Position numbers and translations under genes: made by a program. Below, piece by piece: positions 12,588-24,741 of a stretch of DNA of 64,000 nt. The notes beneath the pieces were generated by a model. The model made no database searches, had not been told where the DNA came from, and saw nothing but the letters and a program-made list of their open reading frames with translations. Position 1 is the stretch's first letter. Each line of letters opens with the position of its first letter. The DNA is from Pezizomycotina sp. ARF18 (taxonomy: Eukaryota; Ascomycota): contig AZLU01000001.1 of assembly GCA_002224055.1 (NCBI GenBank), positions 1,044,766 to 1,108,765 on the forward strand, read 5' to 3'.

Positions 12588-13659
12588 ATGAACGACTTCG
12601 GATACGGAGCTGTGGGATGACACGTCCCTCATAGACACATGGGATAATGCTTTGGTAGAATACAAGGTAAGGAAAACTTCCAGTCTAACCCGAGCTACGG
12701 AGACGAAGCTTATAATACTCCCAAAAAAAGAAAAGAATAAAGCTTAGCTCCGGAGATCGTCTTCCTCAAAACATATAACGTATGATATATAGGTTGGACC
12801 CTCGATATAGCCTTACGGGACGTTTTCTTCAAAAGTTCTAACGTTTCCCTTAATCACGTAGAAGTACCATAGTATTCGAGCGCGGAGCCGCACCAAAAAC
12901 TCGGCTTCAGAACCTCCGGTGAGTTAATGCTTCGTTGAAGGCAACGCATGCTTTCGTGGCCAATGGCGTATAATCTACCGAAAAAAAAAAAAAAAAAAAA
13001 CCCTTTTTTTTTCATCAACTATAGTGTTCTCTTTCTTAGTAATCGGGTTCTAATCTAGATCTCTAGGGTAGTAGTGAAAATACGTTGCGAGTACCAAACG
13101 TATCATCCTCAAACGAACGAACGCAGGAAGAAGATGAAACCGGGAATATACCAGATGGGTCCGGAAATGTAAGGGCCCTCCACATGTTCCAGCGCCTGGA
13201 ATCGTACGATTTTCTTGAATTCGGTGATCAGGTTTTAACTGCCTTCTTCCATTTTTAACAATTAGCTACCGGATTTGGAATTGCCTATCAAGCACAATGA
13301 TGAGATTGTTGTAGATGCGCAACCGAACGTCGAAGAAAATGGATTGAGAATATTGCGGAAACTCGAACAGCTGCTCCTGATACTATGCTCCCACCGAGCA
13401 GTTTTACCGGTAAGCTTTGCATTGTTTGCTTAACAACTTTGAATGTTTGAAAAAAAGAGTGAAAAAAGTACCAGTATGAGGTCTAGGAGTACAATTTTGA
13501 TGTTAGTTGGTTTTCTAACATTAAGTTTCGTGTCATTTGGCTTTAGAGGACGAGGCGCTCCGGAATGTCATGATATCATGGTACTATGCTGGTTACTACA
13601 CTGCCATTTACGAGCGATCACAGCAGCAGAAACAACAACAACAGCAGCAGAACAATTGA
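12588..13659 (+). CDS. Survival motor neuron (SMN)-family protein with YG box
   Basis: SMN oligomers assemble Sm rings on spliceosomal snRNAs together with Gemin2. Exon 1 (12588-12666) gives TELWDDTSLIDTWDNALVEY, the Gemin2-binding helix. Exon 2 (12862-12918) continues KYHSIRARSR. Exon 3 (13127-13168) is acidic. Exon 4 (13266-13409) ends APDTMLPPSSFT, and exon 5 (13547-13659) carries the YG box MISWYYAGYYTAIYER and a poly-Gln tail (SQQQKQQQQQQNN) to TGA at 13657. No Tudor domain is visible between the two conserved ends, as in fission yeast Smn1. An extra A after the ATG (ATGAACGAC for ATGACGACT) and one indel in exon 4 break the frame. Five exons for a protein of about 145 residues. The YG box has lost its second glycine (see findings). 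Confidence 0.9.
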
Positions 13660-16160
13660 GCTCTAGACGCAAACCCGAGACCCAGCATCGCAGAGATCGA
13701 TTTTGGAGCACGTGTGCGGCTTGTTAAAAAGCTTAGCCGGAATACTTTATTTTCTTTTTGTTCAAATATTGAAATTTATTAATACACGCGTAAGCCCTTT
13801 ACTTGTGACCCGTTTACTCCTCAGACTTTGGAGGTTTGGAATCGACCCGAGACGCTCATAAACTAGAACATCTCGGACAGGTTATCGACCAACCAGCTTC
13901 TTATTTAGTCCAAAGTTTAAGAAGTGATAATCAAATGCACTATTAAACTAATAAGTATTATATATTCAAAATGGTGATAAGAAGTACCAATGAAAGGAAG
14001 GTTCAAGTCGCTTTAATGAAGCGCTTCTTATTTCCAGATACTTACCGCAATTCACTCTCGTGACCATCAACGCCTCAAAAGAGTGCTTCGGGAAACCAAA
14101 ACCTTACAGCGCAATTGATAATCAAATTTACGTCCTTGATACTTGTTGTTATTAATAGGATCAGCTCAGCAATCACTGCTCTCGAGTGAGTACAGGAGAT
14201 GCCGAGCACTGTTTTTATTTGCGAATTTGCATTCCTTGCACTATCTTCGTTTATTCGAACACTACCGAACAAGAAGATATGTTTAATTGCTCCAAGGGAA
14301 TTCGATTGACCCAGAAGGCTAGAACTGTATAATTCTTGATCTACCCTGAACTGTACTAAGGGTATTTTATTCAATAACCTTTGTCTATATGTTTGAGGCA
14401 AGCTTAGAGCATTTTCCGTCATTGCCCTAAAAGAGTACAAGTTCATGAGAATTCATTTTCCATTTTCAGGAACTCTCGTTTCGGAGCAAAGAGCCTCAAA
14501 ACAGGTCCCCTAGTGGAACCGTGTAACAAAACTATCGCGTATGAGCTCTCTAGCAAGCCTCTTTTCTGCCAGTCAATTCTGCACATCGTGTCACCACGCA
14601 TCTGCGTCTCCGTGCCGGCGGCTACATTGCTCATTCTGGGGGCTTGAGTGTTTTCAAAAAGGCACGTTTGAATCCCTTTAAATTCATGGCATTGAAAGCC
14701 TTGGAATATTTGGGAGGCAAGTCAAACAAAACGTCGTTTGGGTAAAACAAACACTCAAGCATAAGAAATATTTTTCTTCTTACTTGCTGTTGTCGGATAC
14801 ATTGGTACCCGTCGTCGTCCTTGGAGTGAAAAGGAGCCCTTCTTGCCTTCGCTAATTATTTTTTTATTTTGGTTGTAGGTATTGTTTTGTGTATAAGCAA
14901 AACACAACACGTTTCACGTACCTGACCATCAAACTTCTTCCTATTTGCCAGGAACTTGTACGGTCCCCGCGCAAGTCCTTTCCTATTCATATGTTTATAA
15001 CATCTCCTGTCGCAGCAGCGTGCGTGCTTTTTCCTCTCATTTCCGCAAAAACTACGGCAGTATATTTTCTTTTTCCTTCACCGTGCAACCACGCCCGTGA
15101 TCTGGCCGTGATCTGATCTTTTCTAAGCACCCCCTGACAAGACATGTTTGGAAACTTTTTCACACCAGTCTGAGGGGCAATTTTCTTGCTCCATTAGGGC
15201 CGGTCTGTCTCTGGTCAGGGTACTCCCCAGTCTTTGCGGGTGACTTGTCGCCAGAATGTCTCTCCTCTCTCTATTCAGTATAGGGATATACATTTTGTAT
15301 ACAAGTGGAGGTGTGGATATACATCCCTTTTCTATATGTATTTCCCCCCAAATTCTTTAATTCCGTCGCGCTATTTTACTTATTTATATGTATCCCTGGA
15401 CTTACTAACACGTTTGCACGTATATTAAACGTCTAGATTTGGGCCTACTAATATTGGTGATAGACGAGAGAAGAATAACAAAAGGATACGAAGGACTATC
15501 CGCTCTTATCAAACAGGAACGTCTTGACAACCAACGTTCATCACCTCAATCTCACGCCACCAGAAGAGGATCTTGCTTCCGAACCGAATAGGCTCCACTC
15601 CATCCGTTCTCATTAGACAATTGAGTAGTGAAAGTGCAAAGTACCCTTGAGGAGGGTGGTGGATATTCTCAAACGTTCCAGATATATTTTTAAAAAATTT
15701 TTATTATACATATAAAAAATTATATACTCTAATATGAAGAAAAGTCTTCATATATCTTTGAAGTACCTATTCCTACTAATCACAGATTTAATTGCCTGCG
15801 CCTACCTTCACGTCGCCTCATAAGATAGAAGCGAAAAACAAGAAAAAGAAAAGAAAAGAAACAAGGACAAGACAAATGGGATCCGCTTCCAATGCACAAT
15901 TGATCGAAGGGAAATGCGATAAGGTACTGACTGACACACTCACAAAGTTGATATGCCACCAAACGAGGTTCCATATCACCAAACGTGTTCGCACCGAGAG
16001 TAAAAGGGGCCTACTCGAACAAGGGTACCAAATGCAAGGCAAAAAAGAAGGAAGAAAAAAGAATATACGTTTTAATACGTAATTTGAAAAATGAATTTTA
16101 AAAAAAGAAAATAATAGGAGTGGGTAAAAATGGAAAAAGGGGGAGGGGTTGGTTTGCAAG
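13660..16160. other. Intergenic region, no gene seen
   Basis: Short open frames of up to 123 codons exist on the minus strand around 14075-14634, but they show no recognisable domain, splice structure or codon pattern. The right end becomes purine-rich before the cupredoxin promoter. Confidence 0.5.
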
Positions 16161-16168
16161 GCCTTACT

Positions 16169-16190
16169 CCAATATCAAGATTGTATAAAA
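16169..16190 (+). promoter_or_regulatory. CCAAT and TATA elements of the cupredoxin gene
   Basis: CCAAT at 16169-16173 lies close upstream of TATAAAA at 16184-16190. A CT-rich leader follows, and the start codon is at 16563. Spacing of the two boxes is compact. The 5' leader would be about 340 nt. Confidence 0.6.
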
Positions 16191-16562
16191 GTGCGCTTGG
16201 CTGCCCCGATCCCTTTGACTTCTCTTCAGCACCTTAAGTGTCACCAGTCCTCTCTTTTCCTCTCTTTTTCATTTTTTCTAACAAGGACGCTCTAGCAGCA
16301 CCTTTAGTTTATAACACTTCAATTCTTTCCGAGCCGGGTCTCGTCCTTTAACAATAATAAGTAATAGTATTATTCTTTGAACAGCACACTTGAAGTCACG
16401 ATCTTGGTTTATATATCCTTTTTTCTTTCCCTCCTTTTTTTAACTCTTTTTCACGGCTAGTACCGTTGAAGAAACCGCTGAGCGGAGTAATATCATATTC
16501 CTATTTTGAATATACCGACAGAAAAGACGTCAACTTTTATCCTTCCTAGACATATATTCAAA

Positions 16563-17712
16563 ATGTACAAATTCATTGTTACCGCTTCGCTCCTATCCAC
16601 GGCCCTCGCCGGAAGCTACGACACTTCGTACAGCAGTGGTGGGAAAATGTCCGGAATGTCTGGAATGTCCAGCGAGATGTCCCAATACGGCAGCGGTGGC
16701 AGCAGCGGCAGCGGTGGAAGCGGCCAATACGGAAGCAGTGGCAGTGGTGGCAGCAGCCAATACGAAAGCAGTGGCAGCCAGATGCAAAGCAGCGGCAGCC
16801 AGATGCAGTACGGAGGAAGCAGCCAGCAGGAGAGCGCTCCCCCCATGATGGCCGAAACGCCTATGGCTGAGGCACAGATGGCTGAAAGCTCCGCATGCGC
16901 ACAGTCCGGCGCTGCTGCGACTCACACCGTCCTTGTCGGTGGTGACCAGCTCGTCTACTCCCCGGAGAGCATCTACGCCAACCCCGGAGACAAGGTCTGG
17001 TTCATGTTCCTGAAGAAGAACCACACCGTTACCCAGTCCGCCTTCGCCAAGCGTGCGTGAAGCTCGATGGCGGTATGGATTCCGGTTTCATGCCCAGCAT
17101 GGCCACCGCTTCCGATATGTCCAGCGCCCCCAAGTGGGAGTACGTTGTCAAGGACACTAAGCCAACTTGTAAGTTGCTCTGTTTCCTTTTACGATGACTT
17201 TCCTTTCTTTCATATAACTAACAATTTTTTTTTTTTAATTCAGGGTGGTACTGCAAGCAGAAGACCGGAACGCACTGCGGGAAGGGTATGACCTTCGCCA
17301 TCAACCCTACCCCAGACAAGACCTACGACATGTTCAAGCAGATGGCCATCAAGCAGAACGGCACTGAGTCCTCTGGCTCCGGTGGCTCTTCCTACGCCGC
17401 TCCCCCGCCGCCGGCTCAGACCGAGGCTTCCCAGCAACAACAGGCCCGCCCCCGCCGCCTCCGTCTCAATCCATGGCTTCCGGCGGTGCTGGCGAGTGCT
17501 CCTGCAGCTGCTTCTGCGGTGTCGGTTCGTGGCCAGCTGGTTACGGAGTCGGCTCCTCCGGCGGTATGGCCGGTATGCTCCCCATGCCCGGTTACTCGTC
17601 CATGCCTTCCGCCTCTGCCCCTCCCGCCGCTGAGTCCACTGGCAGTTCGTCGGAGAGCTCTCAAAGCGGTGGCTCTTACAGCTCCGGTGGACAGTCTGGC
17701 GGCAGCTACTAA
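16563..17712 (+). CDS. Secreted Ser/Gly-rich protein with a cupredoxin domain
   Basis: Fungal extracellular serine-rich proteins with a plastocyanin-like fold, probably at the cell surface. The start is MYKFIVTASLLSTALAGS, a clear signal peptide; an ATG 57 bases upstream in frame is less likely. Residues ~20-100 are Gly/Ser/Gln/Met repeats (GSGGSGQYGSSGSGGSSQY). The cupredoxin domain follows: THTVLVGGDQLVYSPESIYA, NPGDKVWFMF, KNHTVTQSAFA, CVKLDGGMDSGFMP, then after a 75-nt intron (17169-17243) WWYCKQKTGTHCGKGMTFAI. The candidate copper ligands His (NHTV), Cys (YCKQ), His (THC) and Met (GMTF) are present. A Pro/Gln linker, a GECSCSCFCGVGSWP cluster known in this family, and a Ser/Gly tail end at TAA 17710. 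Two frame changes (near 17056 and in a C run near 17455) look like missing bases. Abundant CT in the leader suggests strong expression. Confidence 0.88.
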
Positions 17713-20700
17713 GCGGGGGGTAGCAAGAATATAGAAGGGGAAAATGTTTTTTTTTTCTTTGTATAACCACCATCTATATACTAAAAAAGGAGATATTATT
17801 TTTCATGATACCCTTGTAAAGCGCTTTTTTTCTTTTTCTTTTTTCTTTAACTATATCTGTCTTGTAAAAGAGTTCCAGGGAAACAACAAAAAGGATATAT
17901 CTAATTTTTTCTTCACGTTCTTCACTTCATTTTCGTGGCTTTAAGGTCAATCTTCACCTTTTTATTCATTCATATAATAGCTTCTTCACTCTATTTCCTT
18001 TGTGCTGTTCAACTTTTAATACTATTCACTTTTTTTTTCTTTTTTATGTCTTTTCCTTTTTTATCACTGGTGTACCCGATTTTTTCTGCTTTACGTATTA
18101 CTTTTATGTATATTTACCTTAATTACCTATCCTCGATACCTTAACAATTTATAAAAATCGAGTCAACTCTAGATCTGAAGTAAAATCCTGCTCACTTTGA
18201 GATAACGCAGTATTGTGAGTATATATATGATTCTACGGCGTCTCTCACTCTGATACTACTATCTACATAGTAAACCCAACACCAGAAGAGAATATTCGGC
18301 ACTCGGAAGAGATAAAAATGTGCGGAGGGTCTATAACCCCATTTTTTTCATCTTATCTATTATTTTACTCCTATTATTTTACTCGGTATATCTATTAATC
18401 TTGGTTAATTAAAAACTGGTTAACCGTTCCCCTCCTTCTCCCCCCTTTTTTATTCTTCATCTCAAGCCAATGACCCCGAGTCTTTTCTTTTCTTTTCTTT
18501 TCTTTTCTTAACAAAACTTCAGACGCTCAGGCAGGAACTTATTGAGTTTTCTAAGTGTTTTGAGGTTGATAAAAAGAACCCTTCCCCTTTTTCTTGTCTT
18601 CTTCCGGATTTCAGATAACTTTTGGACTGGACCCTGTTACACTTTGCAACCACCGAAAAGTCAAGACCGATTGAATACAAACGCCGGTTTATTAACCAGT
18701 ACTGTGGGGCTTATAATAACTAACCGGTAGCTGCTATATTGGTGCTATAAGGCGCGGGTTGTGTATATATTTATATTTATCGCGACCTTAGGAGGAAAAG
18801 ATGCCCACCACTGATCGTCCACGATTTCGGAAAGAGGCACCGACGCACCGAATGCCTGAGAGTCCCAGTCGCCGGTGCCCGGTATGCTTGCCTTTTTTTT
18901 TTTTTTTAACTTCTTTGAAATACACCCGGTGAGCTGTTTTCTCGGTTTTTATGGATCGAAGCTCCTTTGTATGGCTCACACTCATTTACATTTATATCAG
19001 GCGGAGTATAGCGTGGAGGATCTGGCATTAAGTATATATAGAATCAATGGTAGCAAGCAATTCATACATTATAAAGGCTCTAAGCTGATAAGGGAAAATA
19101 CACAACAGGTCAACCATTTCGATATAAGAACAATCATAACCAGGAAGAAAGCACGATGATGAGAGTTAATGTCAATTGTATTAAACGGCCACGAATAACT
19201 TATAAACTGGTCAAGGCTGTGCTAGACAAAAGCGCTTATGCCTTTATCCCACCAGTGAAACAAAGGGTCTCTTGAATCTTGAGTATTTTTATATTTCCAA
19301 ACGTTCTTGTCTTAACAGATAACTAGCTTTTGCGGTACTACATCTAGAAGAGTTGTTACCAACAAAAAACTGTGTAGCTGTTAAATTTGACAAATATATG
19401 CATCTTTATGATGAATTATAGCTAACTTTCGGTATTCTTGTTGTAGAAAAAGAAAAGGCGTGTAACCCCCCTTCAGAGGTTCTGGTATAAACCATGGGAA
19501 ACATGGAGAATGCCTCAGCCTCAAAAAACGAAGCGCCTGAGCACGGTTACACACTGATGTCTGCATTACTTTTTGTTAAATTTAAGTCAAGGCCATTTGC
19601 TATTGCGTTTAACTGGAAACAACCTTTTTTTTTTTTTTGGCACGGATGTTCTACGAAAAATATCGGAAGGCAGGAAGGCATGCGAGGATTAACGAGGCAG
19701 ACTTTCGAGATTGAGACAATTGTGCGTGTTGTGCCCAAGGTTCTGCTATGACTTAAACGCATGCATTGGTGGGTAAAAAAGCTGTGAGCTTGTTAATGCC
19801 AGCAAAGTCTGTGAAAAAGAAGGTTGAGCTCGTTGAGCGATATATATATAGAAAATCTAGCAATGATTGTTATACAAGTCTCGAACCTTCAATTTCTTAA
19901 CGGTTAAACATGGACAAAAAAATCTCACGCTCAACACTTTTTTCTCTGAAACGAAAAGAATAACTGAAATGTCGAGAGCTCTGTATATCTCTATATATAA
20001 ATTTCTTTGCGTGCGAAACCTTTTTTTATTAACTCGTCTCTGTTGTACAAAAACACCTATCACGAAACCCGTGAAGCTTATTGTGCGAATATGAGGTCTT
20101 TTTATAAAATTTCGTTCTATAGTAACACTGAGATGTTTCGCTATCTCATCACAACCACTATTACAATTGCTATCCTAGGTGAGGCGAGTTTATCGGAATC
20201 ATTGGAAGAAAAAAAAAAAAGTGGTGGATGTAAATTCAGCTAACACTCAACGAAATGATGGTCCAATGATATATGTTGTTTTCTTCCGATACTTTTTTTT
20301 TTTCCCTGGATGATCCTTGATGCATACATATATATATATACCCAAGCATTTCGTTTGGACGCGTGTCTTAAAAAGAAGTATAATAGATAAGGTAACTATG
20401 AGGTGCTTTTTTCCCCTCTCTACCTAGAGTCTGCATTGCATTGCATACTATGGGGATACTCGATAATAGGAGGGAATATTTAAGCAGGAAAAAAAAAAAA
20501 AATAACGGATTAAAGGAAAGAGGGGAAAATAATAACCCGCGGTAATTAATCTAGGTCAGGAACAAACATCGTCACGATTATTTCTGCTATGGTAGTAGTA
20601 GTAGCTATATAATCAGTAATTAAATTATTACGTGGCGTAGAGTAAGGCATATTAGCTTAATTTACTTTGTTGTACAAAAAAAAAAAAAAAAAACGTTCAC

Positions 20701-21898
20701 GTTTGGAGTATATTGTATTTGTATATTATATAAACAGTTATATTAGAATTATTCATTGAATTTTAATCTATATTGAAAGAAAAGAGCAAAGAGAAACTGC
20801 AAGACGAACACAAAATGGCAGGTCGTTATTAAAACAAAATCCAATACAATTTTGTAATAGGAGAAGAAAGAATAATAATATTTGCATGTGCTTTGTGTAC
20901 GAAAATTTGTAGGAAACTTCATTAATATAACGTTCTGCGTGACAACAAAATACCGAGAAAAAAAATATATAAAAAGGGGGAAACGAATTCAATATAAATA
21001 ATAACAACGATAATAATAATAAGAATAGTTCATTATTCTCTTCCACATGTACTGTCGGGCCGAGAGTCAGGTACGAGACAGCTATTTTTCTCCGATAAAT
21101 AATAATATACTCAAGAGTGATGCAAAGTAGACAGTATATGAAAGTGTATATATAATTTGTGGATATCTCGCAGTCGCTAAATGACAAAAGCCGGTGAGAA
21201 AGAAGACACGAGAATTGAAAGAATACAACATTTCGAAGATATTACAAAATAGGATATATATAATCAATAGGTTGAATACGATATTGGAAGAGCAGAGAGA
21301 AAGAAGAGAAAAAGTTAACCAAAAACGCCGAAAAGAAGTACAAAAAAATAGCAGGCCATTTTATATTTTCAAAAAAATAAGAAAAGGAAAAAAAAAGTGC
21401 AAGTAACCATCCTGGACTTTTAGTTATTTTTGGCAAAAGGTAAAGAAGATGAACGGAATAATAAGCAGTAAGCAGAAAATGATGATAAGAATGTGTAGAG
21501 GGCAAATCGTCTTCTCTCAACAAAGAACGACCGAAAAAGGAAAAGGATCATTAGTGGTATATCCGAAGAATGAATTCCAATACCCGAAAGATACTGGAGA
21601 AAGATAAAAAGAATTTAGAAAAAACAAGGATATACTCCTTGATTGCATTCTGCTGCGATGTAACTTTAAGCGGACAGGGACTATCATATATTTGAGGCCG
21701 AATGGCGCATCTTCACGCCAAAGCCTACATCTCCGGCGGGGTGAGAATGGAAGGACGGAAAGGAACATGGTCCTTCAAAAGCAAAATGAAACAGATATAG
21801 CAGGAACCAGCGAGCGCAGATGAAAAGCCGGTGAGCATTACGAGGCAAATTCTTTTCTCTCTACGTGTTGGACGGAAACGTCCGATTGGACACTGTTC
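17713..21898. other. Long AT-rich intergenic region, no gene seen
   Basis: Pyrimidine-rich downstream of the cupredoxin gene, with a (CTTTT)n run at about 18484-18509, a T tract near 18892-18908, TA runs near 20328-20340 and an A tract near 20677-20693. Minus-strand frames of up to 139 codons near 20768-21187 are Phe/Leu-biased and unconvincing. Confidence 0.55.
18484..18509. repeat. (CTTTT)n microsatellite
   Basis: About five perfect copies of a 5-bp unit in the spacer right of the cupredoxin gene. Confidence 0.85.
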
Positions 21899-24290
21899 CT
21901 ACTGTAGTCTGTCTTCTAGCCCATGAGCGGAAGACGTCGATGGCGTCTCTTCGGATGAAGTCGCGCCGGACGTTGACGAAGATGAAGCGGTGGTCCCTGT
22001 TTCTGCTGTTGGCTCTGAAGCTGCTTCAACTGCGCAGATGACAAGAAATCTTGTCGAAGACTCTCCAATGGAGGTTCAAAATCTTAGACAGACGTTGCGG
22101 AATTGCCGCAAAGTCCGTGGAGAACCCCATGACGGACTGGGGCATGTTCGCGAGAGATGGCGACTTGTGTACGACCATGCCTTGAGGATAGCCTGCGTCC
22201 GTTCATTGATTGAACGGACAATCTGGCCCTCGACCATCTTGTAGATCTTCGAATCAAGTCTGAGATGCGCTGCGAGCCAATTCTCTGAGGTCTTAACGAT
22301 TCCGGCCTCCTGAAGAACACCCTTAGAGGAGCCTGAATTAGCAAAAACTGCTATGACTGGGCAATCTGGAGCGCAATAGACGACGAGTTTCGGATCCATC
22401 TGTCTGCCACGTCTTCTTCGCCAAGTATTGCTTGTATGGCGTTGGTTAGGTTGCTGATCGTCGTGTCGTCTATATCACGTCGGCACTTGGACGACAGCAC
22501 TAGCTGTCGAACAAGAGCAGGCAAACTTTCATGCAAGTATCCTCCCTAATATCCATTTTGATGGTTCCAGCCTTCGATATCATAGGTGAAGGTTGCAATG
22601 AGTTTTTTCCAAGACGTGGAAGTGTTAGAAGGCGTGAGATGTCCATAAACACCGTTTGTAAGACAGCCTAGGAAGTCTGAAGAGGCAGCTGTATAGGGTA
22701 TTTCTCAACGACACTCTGGAACCACTCCTGTGGCTCCCTAACCCTCACTTCTCCTTATCGACCCTCTTGTAGAAATGCTCGCGCTCAAAGTCGGCGGCAC
22801 TGTTGACGAGGAAGGGCCGAAGAGTACGAATTTGATGATTTGCAAGTCCTAGTGCGGAAAGTTTTGATCAGCATTTATGATTTGAGAGTGAGAGAAACCT
22901 TAACTGGGGAATCTATTTTCAAAAAAAATTTTTTTTTAAACTACCAATTTCATCGCTCCAAAATACCAATATTGCCTTTAGTCTTCTACCTAGCAGACTG
23001 AAGCGGACGTATTCACGCCTGTCCTGACCTTGAGACCAATGTCGATCCACCCAAGAGTCCCTCATGGGAGCGCAGTGAGCCTTCAACAGCCCAGCTAACC
23101 ACTCAGCGAGGCTCTTGAAGTCTAATAAACCATGTCGAGTTGTTGCATGATAAGTGTCTGGTCAAACACCTGCTCCACCATTTTCTGATCCCTCGTAGGG
23201 ACCAAGCTCAGCACGATGTCCGCATCTCTCGAAAAGGATGATCAAACTTCTTGGTGGCGACCTGGAAGAAGAATCTCCGTTGTTGGGATTGCTGCTGATT
23301 CTTTTCTTAGGACATCGCATTCTTCAGGATGCTTGTCCAATAAGAGTCCGCTTGCAGACGCTTTTTCTGCCCCTTGGAACCATCTAGGTTCGGCCGGAAA
23401 TGCAATGCAGAGTCAAATAAATATCATGACGAATCTTTAATCGATTATAAAGATTTCCTTGAGATCAAGTTCCTCCAACGTTTGGAGATTCACGGAGGCC
23501 GGTCGGAGAACTCCTTTGGACGCGTGAGAACCCCGAAAACTTTCTTTGAGGTACTCAGAAGAATGCTTGAAGACTCTGTGGTGCCGCGCCTTGGAAAGTG
23601 ACGGATGGCTTGGTTCAGACATGGCTCGGGCACGAGGTTAGGGAGGGTTTTCTTCTCTGTGGCAGATTTTCGACGCACCATCAAAGACGGGGGCTGGCAG
23701 TAGCTGGAGCGGAGGGGCGGAAGGGGCGGTAACCTCTCGAGGAGAGGAAGGTTGAGGAGGGTTAGTAGTCGGGTGAGAACTATCCAGATTATCTTGACGG
23801 AATAATCTTTCAGATACTTCAACTTTTTACGGGCTTCTGGTCTTTCGCCACTGATATCCGGTAGGATCGTTTAACAGCTAGACTTCTAGCCTCCGGTCCT
23901 GAGAAGGAAATCCCTGGATAATAAGGGGAGAGGATCTTGGCGAATCCGAAATCGAAGATTCGGTGCAAGGGTTAGACCGTCTATCGTTTGCACTGGTAAG
24001 AGACGTGGTATTGTTGAGTGGTGGAGTCTTTGGCAGAAGTCTGGTCAATTTTCTAAAGGGGCGGAAGGACGGAACCCGACGAGCCGTCGAATACTTGTGG
24101 TCGGCGGAAGCGTACGGTCGTCGAAGGTGGTGATGGTGGCTGTGATGGTGAATGTATCGGCTGATCTTCACAGACTGGTTCTGTGGGGGCTGGGCTGGTG
24201 GTTTGGTAATTCCTCCCGCCTCAATAACAACCGCGAGGTCTCGTTCAAACTGCCCTTTGTAGATGACAATTGCTGAAATCTGTGGTGTTG
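21899..24290 (-). CDS. SOK1/TCP11 family protein (suppressor of PKA deficiency)
   Basis: Yeast Sok1 suppresses loss of cAMP-dependent kinase, and family members share the TCP11 domain. Visible in order: a His/Arg- and Ser-rich N-terminal region, LQTLEELDLKEI, ALHFRPNLDGSKGQKK, LVPTRDQKMVEQVFDQTL, then the signature LLDFKSLAEWLAGLLKAHC followed by APMRDSWVD, then after an intron (22849-22943) LANHQIRTLRPFLVNSAADF and EREHFYKRVDK. A C-terminal helical part includes IALQIA and LVVYCAPDCPVI, and a Ser/Thr-rich tail ends STSSAHGLEDRLQ at the stop 21899-21901. At least six frame changes without introns interrupt it. Their spread over conserved segments argues for sequence errors rather than decay. 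The start codon is not resolved; a TATA-like ATATAAAA on this strand at 24321-24328 suggests it lies below about 24290. Confidence 0.82.
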
Positions 24291-24741
24291 CTGGTCCGAT
24301 GGTGGATCAGAAGTCGGGTTTTATATGACGATTGGCCAATCAAGGGATTAAGGGGGGAATAAGGAAAGAAAAAAATAGGTAGCAGTCGTATTCTTAACAG
24401 AGGAAGGAAGGGGGTAAGGCCATGGTTTGAGAAATGCTATTTAAGTTCCTTCGCCTTAATTGCACCGGTAAGAAAAAAAAAGAGAGAAAGAAAAAAAAGA
24501 AAAGAAAAAAAATATCCAAGGAAAAAAGAAATAAAAGCAGGAAAAAGAAATTAAGAGAGACAATAAAATAACAAAGAGGAAAAAAAAAAAAAAAATTTTT
24601 TTATTGATTATTTTTTTCCCTCTCTTATTTTATGGCTGGACTTTTGTTTTCTCTGGTATTTTCCACACTTGTGACCCTTGAAATTTCTTCCCTTTCTTTC
24701 TAGAAACCTGTATGAAAAATATGAAGTTGGATCCTGTTTAG
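24291..24741. other. Promoter side of SOK1/TCP11, purine-rich, no gene
   Basis: Contains TATAAAA-like sequence at 24321-24328 (minus) and an A/G-rich stretch at about 24470-24600 ending in an A tract followed by T. It runs into the assembly gap. Confidence 0.5.

Noticed and set aside
14075-14634. Two adjacent minus-strand frames (123 and 63 codons)
   Set aside because: No recognisable domain, no convincing splice link, and chance frames of this size occur elsewhere in the spacers.
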